16,196 nucleotides of DNA, from positions 1-16,196 of the forward strand of contig JASLLL010000042.1 in the NCBI GenBank assembly GCA_030747075.1. The letters run 5' to 3'. This document shows positions 6,899 through 13,364 of this stretch, in pieces. The translations under genes and the position numbers were made by a program. Below the pieces are notes generated by a model. The model saw only the letters and a list, made by a program, of their open reading frames with translations, was not told the origin of the DNA and searched no databases. This DNA is from Gemmatimonadota bacterium (GTDB taxonomy: Bacteria > ARS69). Numbering within the stretch: position 1 is the first letter of the stretch; each line of letters begins with the position of its first letter.

Positions 6899-8311
6899 CT
6901 ACAGGAGTCCCGTTTCGGCAAGAGCCCGCCAGGCCAGCACGATTCCGAACACCATGACCGCGACCGAAGAGGCGGCAGCGAATCCGCGCAGGACCTTCGA
7001 GTCCAGCGGAGCGCGATCAAAAAGCCGTCGAGCGGTGACGAAGAGAATCCCGACGGCGGAGAGAATGGCGGCCATCCCGATGCTGAATGCGGTGATGAGG
7101 AGCAACCCGAATGAGGTTCGGCCCAGAGACACGGCGGCGAGCAGAACGACGATTCCGGCAGGGCAGGGGACGAGGCCGCCGCTGATTCCGAGGGCGAGGA
7201 TCTCGCGGGGAGAGGCGCCCGTCGGTGGGTCGTGGGTGTGGTCGTGAGAATGCTGGTGAGAGTGGCCGCGGAACTCACGGATGCGGGAGCGGAGCATGGT
7301 CGCACCGACCAGCGTGACCAGAAGCCCGGACGCGACTCCGAGCCACGGGATGAGCAGTTCCGGAACGAAGTGCTGCGAAAGAAGAAGGACCGCGAAGCCC
7401 AGCACGAACACGACCAGCGTGTGCGTCACGGTAACGATGATGCCCAGCAACACAGCTTGAGCCACCGTCCCTCGCGAGCCCACGAGGTACGCGGCGACCA
7501 GCGCCTTCCCGTGCCCCGGCTCCAGTGAGTGCCCGGCGCCGAGAAGCATCGCCAAGAGCAGCGACACGAGCACTGCCCGCGCGGACAGATCTCCCCCGGA
7601 GACGAGGTTCACGAAGCGGCCGCCCTCGGGGCGCGGCGCGGCGAACTCGGCCGGGAGTTCGATGAGGTCCGCGTTCTCAGCCGTCAGCCCGGGGCCGAAG
7701 ACACACCAGGCGCTGGTGTCGGTCGGAGGGTCGAAGAGGTACTCCTCCGGGTACTCGGTCAGGCCGCCGCTGGTTGGAAGATTGGCACGCAGAGATGTCT
7801 TCGCGACTTGCAGACCGTCGGACGCCGAGATACGGATCTCCTTCCAGCCCATGTGGTCGGGATAGTTGGAGTCGGCCCAGACGAGAAGGTGGGTCTCCTC
7901 TTCACCCGGGCTTTCCATGATCGCTTCAAGCTCCCAGGTTACGCGTACGGTCGACAACCCGCCCTGCCCGGGAGGGAAGACGACGCGACTCCATAACGGG
8001 GAGAGGATCCGGTGCTGTCCGTTCACTTCCAGCGAGAGTCGGGGGAGGACTTCGCCGGTCAGTTCTGACAGGTAGGCATCCCTTTCCTCGGGCGTGACGC
8101 GATCGTCGAGGTCCGTATCGATTCTCGCGAGTTCACGGACGGACGGGACTTCCGCAAAATCCAGCAGGTACTTCACGCGGGTCGTGTCCGGGCTGATGTC
8201 GATTCCGGCATAGTGGCTGATGGACACATTGCCCATGGGATGTGCGTGTGAGGTTCCCGCGGACAGAACGATCGCCGCGCAGCACATCGTGACGACCGGA
8301 CGGAGGCTCAT
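6899..8311 (-). CDS. NicO-family nickel/cobalt transporter with exported N-terminal domain
   Basis: A 470-residue membrane protein. ATG at 8311 overlaps the stop of the upstream gene as ATGA. Residues 1-23 are a signal peptide (probable cleavage SHA-H). Residues 24 to about 235 are a periplasmic domain starting HPMGN; it carries an EF-hand-like loop DTDLDDRVTPEE from Asp65. The C-terminal half has about six membrane segments with NicO signatures: GAGHSLEPGHGKALVAAYLVG, THTLVVF and SGGLVPCPAG. A cytosolic-type loop near 348-362 is packed with histidine (GHSHQHSHDHTHD). NicO/RcnA-type proteins move Ni2+ or Co2+; import and export members exist and the sequence does not settle the direction. No urease, hydrogenase or cobalamin gene, and no recognisable cobalamin riboswitch, is present to indicate the metal. 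Confidence 0.87.
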   Translation of the reverse strand: MSLRPVVTMCCAAIVLSAGTSHAHPMGNVSISHYAGIDISPDTTRVKYLLDFAEVPSVRELARIDTDLDDRVTPEERDAYLSELTGEVLPRLSLEVNGQHRILSPLWSRVVFPPGQGGLSTVRVTWELEAIMESPGEEETHLLVWADSNYPDHMGWKEIRISASDGLQVAKTSLRANLPTSGGLTEYPEEYLFDPPTDTSAWCVFGPGLTAENADLIELPAEFAAPRPEGGRFVNLVSGGDLSARAVLVSLLLAMLLGAGHSLEPGHGKALVAAYLVGSRGTVAQAVLLGIIVTVTHTLVVFVLGFAVLLLSQHFVPELLIPWLGVASGLLVTLVGATMLRSRIREFRGHSHQHSHDHTHDPPTGASPREILALGISGGLVPCPAGIVVLLAAVSLGRTSFGLLLITAFSIGMAAILSAVGILFVTARRLFDRAPLDSKVLRGFAAASSVAVMVFGIVLAWRALAETGLL

Positions 8312-9315
8312 GGCTTGCTGAACTCCCGGACCGCGCGGCGCATGGCATCCCATGCGGAGTCGGGCGCCTCGCAGGTGAGACTCGCCATTCGCTCGGTCCC
8401 CCGATAACTCCAGAACGCGATGGAATCAGCCCCAGCCTGTGCGGCCGCAGCCACAGCGCTCACGATGCTTCCTTCCTCCGACCGGCGAATCCGGATTCCC
8501 TGCACCCAGACTTCCATGTCGTGTCCGGTCCGGCTGCACTCCGCACGGAGGCGCTCCGCATGTGATCGGACATACTCGGCCGGGTCGACCGGGCGGTCCA
8601 TCCAGTACGGGTCGGTGGCCATCCGATCGATGCCCGGCAGCTGGCTCAGCAGGCTCCAGTCGTCCGAGCCCGCCCCCTGGTGCTCGCCGTGGGGGAGAAG
8701 GCAGAGAGTGTGCTTCGCGCGGTGCTCTGCCGCGGTCTCGATGGCGGAGCGCAGCAGATTGCTCAAGGAGCGGGCGCGGAAACTGTCGAGATCGTGGTGC
8801 CCTTCCGGCGGGAGATTCCCGCTGCCGCCCGCATCGCGCCACGCCCGTTCACAGGCTTCACAGCGGCAGCACGGGGAGGCGGGGTGGTCTTCGCGAAAGG
8901 CGCCAAGATGGTAGTGGGGTTCGTCCCAGAAGAGACGATCCGGGTCGAGCGAGATCGCGGTGGTGGTCCAGCGGGAGAGAAGGGATCGTGTCTCCTCGGC
9001 GTTCGGGCAGCAGGCGGGAACGGAGTGGCCGTGGGCGTCCACCTGGCGGCAGGAGAGATCCACGAGTGCGCGCTCCGAATACGCTTCGCCACCAAACAGC
9101 CCGCCAACACCCCAAGGGTCCAGGGTCGCTTCCAGACCGCGCGAACGCGTCTCTTCCACCAGTCGCCCGACATCTTCCACATGGTACCGGAGGTCGTGCT
9201 CGGAGAATGTATGGATGACGGACGAGAAGCCCGCCTCCGCGATATCGTCCAGATCGGCCCGGGCATGGCGGATGTCGCGCACCCCAAAGTAGCTGACCCC
9301 GAATCGTATGCCCAC
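8308..9315 (-). CDS. Conserved TIM-barrel-like protein of unknown function
   Basis: A 335-residue protein without signal peptide or membrane segment. GTG at 9315 is preferred because GGGAGG sits four bases upstream; ATG at 9327 in the same frame is the alternative. The chain looks like a (beta/alpha)8 barrel of glycoside-hydrolase type. It starts at once with a beta strand (RFGVSYFG), then ATLDPWGVGGLFGGEA, RLFWDEPHYHLG (candidate acidic active-site residues), a CCRCEAC cysteine cluster followed by ERAW, and TDPYWMDRP near the end of the barrel. I recognise this motif set from hypothetical proteins of several phyla but know no assigned reaction. The stop overlaps the NicO transporter start, so the two are co-translated. 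It may act on a sugar or glycan substrate, but this is inference from fold alone. Confidence 0.7.
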   Translation of the reverse strand: MGIRFGVSYFGVRDIRHARADLDDIAEAGFSSVIHTFSEHDLRYHVEDVGRLVEETRSRGLEATLDPWGVGGLFGGEAYSERALVDLSCRQVDAHGHSVPACCPNAEETRSLLSRWTTTAISLDPDRLFWDEPHYHLGAFREDHPASPCCRCEACERAWRDAGGSGNLPPEGHHDLDSFRARSLSNLLRSAIETAAEHRAKHTLCLLPHGEHQGAGSDDWSLLSQLPGIDRMATDPYWMDRPVDPAEYVRSHAERLRAECSRTGHDMEVWVQGIRIRRSEEGSIVSAVAAAAQAGADSIAFWSYRGTERMASLTCEAPDSAWDAMRRAVREFSKP

Positions 9316-9376
9316 CGGTCCTCCCATGCTAGATTCCCGAGAAGCACTGAGCGTACCCCGGCGGACGAACCACCGC

Positions 9377-9397
9377 ACGGGGAAGTTCCGTCCCCGT
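9377..9397 (+). other. Hairpin just upstream of the permease Shine-Dalgarno
   Basis: ACGGGGA (9377-9383) and TCCCCGT (9391-9397) form a perfect seven-base stem with a seven-base loop. The stem ends five bases before the GGAGGAG ribosome-binding site at 9403-9409. It could be a 5'-leader control element or a protein-binding inverted repeat. It does not resemble a purine or preQ1 riboswitch. Confidence 0.35.
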
Positions 9398-9412
9398 CCC
9401 CCGGAGGAGTTC

Positions 9413-10807
9413 ATGCCGTCGTCATCCCGCCCCATCTACGGCCTCGATGATCGTCCGGAGTTTCCACGCAATCTGGTTCTGGCGTTGCAGCATGTCCTGA
9501 CCATGTTTGGCGCCACCGTGAGCGTTCCCCTTCTCCTGGGGCCGGCCATGGGAATGAGTCCCGGGGAACTCGCGATTCTCGTCAGTTCGGTCATGCTGTG
9601 CTCCGGAGTGGCCACCTTCCTGCAGGTGACCTGGGGATCGCGCCTGCCGATCATTCAAGGGGTGTCGTTCTCGTTCCTGGCGGCCTTCTTCGCGATCATC
9701 GCCACCACGGGCGGAGACGGTCCCCGGGCCATGCGTCTCATCGCCGGGGCCATTCTCATGGGGAGTCTGGTGGAGATGGGGCTCGGATTCGGCGGCTTCG
9801 TCGGGCGTCTTCGACGCCTTCTCTCTCCGGTCGTCGTCGGACCGGTCATCATGCTGATCGGGCTGGCGCTGTTCGGGCACGGCGCACCGAAGGCCGGGAC
9901 GGATCCCCGGATCTCCGGTCTCACCGTTCTCCTGATCATTGTGTTCACGCTGATTCTCTCCCGGAAGTCCTCCTTCTTCCGCATCTTCCCGATCCTCTCG
10001 GCGGTGGTGCTGGCGTATGCCGTTGCGCTGGGGTTCTCGCTGGCCGGCGTGTTTGCCCCGGGGCACCCCAGCCATGTGGACCTGTCGACGATCGGCAACG
10101 CTCCGTGGTTTCGCACGACCGGCCTGGTTTTCCCATGGGGGCGGCCGGAGTTTGATCTCACATTCCTGATCGCGATTCTCGCGGCCTACTTCGCGTCGGC
10201 GGTGGAGTCCTTTGGCGACTACCATGCCGTGGCGGCCATGGCCGGGGCGGAGGCTCCCTCCGGAAAGCAGTTGAACCGCGGGATTGGCTTCGAAGGAGTC
10301 GGGTGCGCGGTCACCGGCCTTCTTGGCGGATTCAGTTCCACCTCCTATTCCGAGAATGTCGCACTGGTCGGGATTACGAAGGTGGCGTCCCGGCGCGTGG
10401 TGCAGATCGCGGCGCTCCTTCTGGTGACTCTCGGGATGTTCTCCCGGTTCGGTGCGGCCGTCGCCACGATACCCGGGCCGATTGTGGGGGGACTCTACTG
10501 CGCTCTCTTCGGGTTGATTTCGGCCGTGGGTATTCAGCAGCTTGCGAAGGCGGACCTGACCAGCGACCGCAACCTCTTCATCGCCGGGTTCTCGCTCTTC
10601 ATGGGGCTGTCCGTACCGGCGTGGATGGCGGGAGGAACCGGCTACCAGCCCGGTGCGGAGGAGTTCCTGGCCGGGCTTCCATCATGGCTGGGTGAGGTCC
10701 TGCGGTCCGTCGGCGGGACGGGCATGGCGGTCGCGGGTGTCCTTGGGCTTGTGCTGGACAATGTGATCCCGGGAACGGATCAGGAGCGTGGGCTCGCAGG
10801 CGATTGA
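9413..10807 (+). CDS. NCS2/SLC23-family permease (nucleobase- or ascorbate-type)
   Basis: A 464-residue inner-membrane transporter. ATG at 9413 has GGAGGAG at 9403-9409, so the longer frame from 9308 is rejected. NCS2 features are clear: the opening NLVLALQHVLTMFGATVSVP, QGVSFSFLAAFFAI, VVVGPVIMLIGLALFGHGAP, ESFGDYHAVAAMAG (Glu265, Asp269), SYSENVALVGITKVASRRV (Glu314) and SDRNLFIAGFSLFMGLSVP. By analogy with UraA and UapA, Glu265, Asp269 and Glu314 would line the substrate site. Length and the expected 14-segment hydrophobic pattern fit the family. The C-terminal third resembles the plant and animal SLC23 branch more than classical uracil or xanthine permeases, so the substrate stays open. 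The gene is divergent from the TIM-barrel gene and lies 55 bases before the tryptophanase on the same strand. Confidence 0.9.
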   Translation: MPSSSRPIYGLDDRPEFPRNLVLALQHVLTMFGATVSVPLLLGPAMGMSPGELAILVSSVMLCSGVATFLQVTWGSRLPIIQGVSFSFLAAFFAIIATTGGDGPRAMRLIAGAILMGSLVEMGLGFGGFVGRLRRLLSPVVVGPVIMLIGLALFGHGAPKAGTDPRISGLTVLLIIVFTLILSRKSSFFRIFPILSAVVLAYAVALGFSLAGVFAPGHPSHVDLSTIGNAPWFRTTGLVFPWGRPEFDLTFLIAILAAYFASAVESFGDYHAVAAMAGAEAPSGKQLNRGIGFEGVGCAVTGLLGGFSSTSYSENVALVGITKVASRRVVQIAALLLVTLGMFSRFGAAVATIPGPIVGGLYCALFGLISAVGIQQLAKADLTSDRNLFIAGFSLFMGLSVPAWMAGGTGYQPGAEEFLAGLPSWLGEVLRSVGGTGMAVAGVLGLVLDNVIPGTDQERGLAGD

Positions 10808-10832
10808 CGAAGCCCCTCCCGGGCGATAGCTT
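10804..10832 (+). promoter_or_regulatory. Possible promoter of the tryptophanase gene
   Basis: TTGACG (10804-10809, overlapping the permease stop), a 17-base spacer and TAGCTT (10827-10832) precede the tryptophanase start by about 30 bases. The -35 matches at five of six positions and the -10 at three. It is plausible for an internal promoter, but weak. No tnaC-like leader peptide fits in the 55-base gap. Confidence 0.3.
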
Positions 10833-10862
10833 GGACCCGGCGTATGACTGGAGGAGTGTGTG

Positions 10863-12260
10863 ATGGGACTGCCGCCGTACAAGGTAAAGGTCGTCGAGCC
10901 GGTTCGTGTGTGGAGCGCGGACGAGAGACTGACACAGGCCCGCCGAGCCGGGTTCAACCTGTTTCAGATCCCCGCGAAGTATGTCTATGTGGACCTCCTC
11001 ACGGACAGCGGAACTTCCGCGATGAGCGCGGACCAGTGGTCTGCCATCATGCGCGGCGACGAAGCCTATGCGGGCAGCGAGAGCTTCTATCGCCTGGAGC
11101 ATGTGGTCCGTGAGATCTTCGGATTCCGGCATGTGATCCCCACCCATCAGGGCCGGGCCGCAGAGCATCTTCTCTTCTCGGTTCTCGTCAAGCCGGGAGA
11201 TTTCATCCCCTCCAACACTCACTTTGACACCACCCGCGCCAATATCGAAGTCGCTGGCGGAGTGGCCATGGATCTTGTGATCGACGAGGCGCAGATCCCC
11301 ACCGCGCAGCATCCCTTCAAGGGCAATGTGGACATCGAGAAGGTGGAGCGCGTCATCCAGGAGAAGGGGCGGGAACGAATCCCCCTTGCGATGATCACCA
11401 TCACCAACAACAGCGGGGGAGGGCAGCCTGTCTCGCTGGATAATATGGCCGCCTACCAGAAGCTCCTGGAGAGGCACGGGATTCCACTCTTCATCGACGC
11501 GTGCCGGTTCGCCGAGAATGCCTTCTTCATTCAGGATCGAGAAGGTGCCCACGCCGGGCGGTCCATTACGGATATCACGGCAGACATCTTCTCCCTGGCC
11601 GATGGTTGCACCATGAGCGCCAAGAAGGACGCGCTTGTGAACATCGGTGGGTTTCTTGCCCTTCGCGAAGAGGATCTCGCTCGTCGGATCAAGGAGCGGC
11701 TTGTTCTGTACGAGGGGTTCTCCACTTACGGCGGAATGGCGGGCCGGGATCTGGAAGCGGTGGCCACCGGCCTGGAAGAGGTCGTAGACCCGAACTATCT
11801 GGCGCACCGGATTGAACAGGTCCGGTATCTCGGAGAAGGGTTGGAGCGCGAAGGGATCCCCATGCTGGTGCCGTTCGGCGGACATGCGGTGTATGTGGAT
11901 GCCGCCGCGTTTCTTCCGGATATCCCCCGCGAGTACTTCCCGGGGCAGGCGCTTTCCGTGGAACTGTTCCTGCAGTCGGGAATCCGCACGGTGGAGATCG
12001 GAGGCGTCATGTTCGGGCGGACCGATCCGGATACCGGGAAACCTGTCTTCCCGCGCCTGGAACTCGTGCGTCTCGCCGTCCCGCGCAGGGTGTACATGCG
12101 GGAGCATCTGGACTTTGTGATCGAGAGCATGGCGCGCCTCCGGGATTCCCGTACCGGGATTCGCGGGTATGAGTTCGAGTATCAGGCGGAAGTTCTGCGC
12201 CACTTCACGGCCCGCTTCCGCAGAGTCCCCGTTCCTTCCGAAGCGCGCACCGCTTCCTGA
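10863..12260 (+). CDS. tnaA: Tryptophanase (beta-eliminating lyase, PLP-dependent)
   Basis: A 465-residue cytoplasmic enzyme of the tryptophanase / tyrosine phenol-lyase family, predicted to split tryptophan to indole, pyruvate and ammonia. ATG at 10863 has GGAGGAG (10850-10856) upstream; the adjoining GTG at 10860 is the alternative. Family motifs: LLTDSGTSAMS, MRGDEAYAGSESFY, PTHQGRAAE, TITNNSGGGQPVS, DACRFAENAFFI and DGCTMSAKKDALVNIGGF with the PLP lysine at Lys255. The framework is closer to tyrosine phenol-lyase (for example DGCTMS, GRDLEA). At the three positions that separate the enzymes it has the tryptophanase residues: Asp122 (TPL Thr124, E. coli TnaA Asp133), Ile379 (TPL Arg381) and His447 (TPL Phe, TnaA His463). 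These equivalences come from remembered sequences, not an alignment program. The preceding gene is a permease, but not a tryptophan permease. Confidence 0.88.
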   Translation: MGLPPYKVKVVEPVRVWSADERLTQARRAGFNLFQIPAKYVYVDLLTDSGTSAMSADQWSAIMRGDEAYAGSESFYRLEHVVREIFGFRHVIPTHQGRAAEHLLFSVLVKPGDFIPSNTHFDTTRANIEVAGGVAMDLVIDEAQIPTAQHPFKGNVDIEKVERVIQEKGRERIPLAMITITNNSGGGQPVSLDNMAAYQKLLERHGIPLFIDACRFAENAFFIQDREGAHAGRSITDITADIFSLADGCTMSAKKDALVNIGGFLALREEDLARRIKERLVLYEGFSTYGGMAGRDLEAVATGLEEVVDPNYLAHRIEQVRYLGEGLEREGIPMLVPFGGHAVYVDAAAFLPDIPREYFPGQALSVELFLQSGIRTVEIGGVMFGRTDPDTGKPVFPRLELVRLAVPRRVYMREHLDFVIESMARLRDSRTGIRGYEFEYQAEVLRHFTARFRRVPVPSEARTAS

Positions 12261-12263
12261 TCG

Positions 12264-12282
12264 GCGTGCCCGCTCTCTGGGC
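12264..12282 (+). terminator. Possible terminator after tryptophanase
   Basis: GTGCCC (12264-12269) and GGGCAC (12277-12282) form a perfect six-base stem with a seven-base loop, four bases after the tnaA stop. Only a weakly T-rich TCTGTT follows, so termination may be partial or factor-dependent. The position suits separating tnaA from the pilin operon. Confidence 0.4.
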
Positions 12283-12385
12283 ACTCTGTTCACAACCCGA
12301 ACATCCTCTTCCACCGGCGGTGCCAGGAATCACCGGATTCCCCTGTACAGCCCGGTTTTCGGCCAGAGCACCTTCGCGCATTCTC

Positions 12386-12401
12386 TGGCATGGAAATGGC
12401 G
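12386..12401 (+). promoter_or_regulatory. Possible sigma-54 promoter of the pilin operon
   Basis: TGGCATG-N4-TGGCG fits the -24/-12 consensus TGGCACG-N4-TTGCA with the invariant GG and GC in correct spacing (GG at 12387-12388, GC at 12399-12400). Transcription would start near 12412, just before the GGAAAGGGGG Shine-Dalgarno. Pilin genes are sigma-54/PilR dependent in several bacteria. No activator gene is in the window. The leader would be short if translation starts at 12428. Confidence 0.4.
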
Positions 12402-12427
12402 TACTCCGAATGGGGAAAGGGGGTTCC

Positions 12428-12961
12428 ATGTCCAAGTCCAACTGGCGCCTGTCTCGATGCAGCCCGGCGCAGCTACGGCAGAGCATGATGAGGGTTGCGC
12501 GCAGGCGGCGCGGCTTCACGGCGACCGAGCTCATGGTGACGATGGGAGTTCTGGGGATTGTGGGCGCGTTGTCGTGGGGCGGCATGAGCGGACTCATGGA
12601 GTCGAGGAAGCTCTCCGGAAGCGCAAACCGACTCGTTGCACACCTTCGCCTGGCTCGCGAGAAGGCGGTGTCGGAAGGGAACAACTTCATTGTCACATTT
12701 CGACCGAATCTCGATGACTACCAAGTCTGGGATGATGAAGGGAATGACTCGGTCTTCGGGCCGAAGGACAGCAGGCAGGAGTTTTCGCTGGATTCAGGAG
12801 TTCTGCTTCAAAACGCGGTCTTCTTCTCAGGCAATCGCGTGGTTTTCCGCCCGGACGGGACGAGCAGCGCGTCGGGTTCCGTCTGGCTGGAGGGGAAGGA
12901 TGCCGTCAAGAGAATCGATGTGCTGGCCTCGACCGGACGGATTGTCGTGGGGGAGGGATGA
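12428..12961 (+). CDS. FimT/GspH-like type IV pseudopilin
   Basis: A 177-residue minor pilin. A class III prepilin leader ends at Gly29, and the mature chain starts FTATELMVTMGVLGIVGAL, with the conserved Glu at +5 and a hydrophobic helix that serves as membrane anchor and pilus core. The chain then reads GLMESRKLSGSANRLVAHLRLAREKAV, typical of FimT/GspH, followed by a beta-rich domain with VVFRPDGTSSASGSVWL. That last pattern is the usual C-terminal signature of this subfamily. ATG at 12428 has GGAAAGGGGG upstream; ATG at 12485 would give a more usual ten-residue leader but shows no Shine-Dalgarno, so the start is uncertain. The stop overlaps the next gene as ATGA. A prepilin peptidase (PilD) must be encoded elsewhere. 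Confidence 0.85.
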   Translation: MSKSNWRLSRCSPAQLRQSMMRVARRRRGFTATELMVTMGVLGIVGALSWGGMSGLMESRKLSGSANRLVAHLRLAREKAVSEGNNFIVTFRPNLDDYQVWDDEGNDSVFGPKDSRQEFSLDSGVLLQNAVFFSGNRVVFRPDGTSSASGSVWLEGKDAVKRIDVLASTGRIVVGEG

Positions 12962-13353
12962 AACGCGTGTCGCATCGGCAGCGTGCAAACGGTGAGCGGG
13001 GGTTCTCGCTGGTTGAGTTGATGATCGCGATGGTCGTCCTGGGGATTGGCCTGCTCTCACTGGCCGGTCTCTTTCCGCTGGCGATGGAGCGTGTGGCCGC
13101 CGGGGATCTGGACTCGCGGGCGACCTTTCATGCCGAGGCCAAGCTGGAGGAACTGAAGAATGTACCGTGGCTGCAGTTGTCCGGGCAATCCGGGACCGAC
13201 TCCCCGGACGGCAGATACCAGAGGGCGTGGAGTGTGGATGATGATGTTCCGGCGGTAGGAATGAAGCGGCTTGGAGTCGTGGTTTCATGGTCCGACAATC
13301 ACTCCCCGCGCCAGGTGACGCTGGCCACCTTCGTTTCCGATTCCGGCGTTTGA
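12958..13353 (+). CDS. PilV-like minor prepilin
   Basis: A 131-residue minor pilin. The leader ends ERG (Gly15), and the mature chain opens FSLVELMIAMVVLGIGLLSLAGLFP with Glu at +5. This is the N-terminus of the PilV/GspI class, whose hallmark is the -IGLLSLAGL- continuation. The remaining globular part is short: AKLEELKNVPW, a loop, then VVVSWSDNHSPRQVTLATFVS, as in PilV proteins. In known systems PilV-class subunits sit in the tip or priming complex of the pilus. The ATG overlaps the upstream stop (ATGA). The purine-rich GGGAGGG lies directly against it, so GTG at 12967 is an alternative start. The next pilin gene starts 12 bases after the stop. Confidence 0.87.
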   Translation: MKRVSHRQRANGERGFSLVELMIAMVVLGIGLLSLAGLFPLAMERVAAGDLDSRATFHAEAKLEELKNVPWLQLSGQSGTDSPDGRYQRAWSVDDDVPAVGMKRLGVVVSWSDNHSPRQVTLATFVSDSGV

Positions 13354-13364
13354 GGAGCCGCGTC

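Noticed and set aside
6691-6957. An 88-codon plus-strand frame between moeA and the NicO gene
   Set aside because: It has no convincing Shine-Dalgarno or domain, runs into the end of the antisense transporter gene and has shadow-like composition.
9328-9412. Cobalamin riboswitch or a clear promoter upstream of the TIM-barrel/NicO pair
   Set aside because: The gap is too short for a cobalamin riboswitch, and no box with good consensus and spacing was found on the minus strand.
10863-12260. Naming the lyase tyrosine phenol-lyase
   Set aside because: The backbone motifs suggest it, but the Arg needed to hold the phenol ring is Ile379, and Asp122 and His447 are the tryptophanase residues.
10599-12314. 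A 571-codon minus-strand frame opposite tryptophanase
   Set aside because: It is an antisense shadow of a gene with an intact PLP-enzyme motif set, with no start signal and no recognisable domain.
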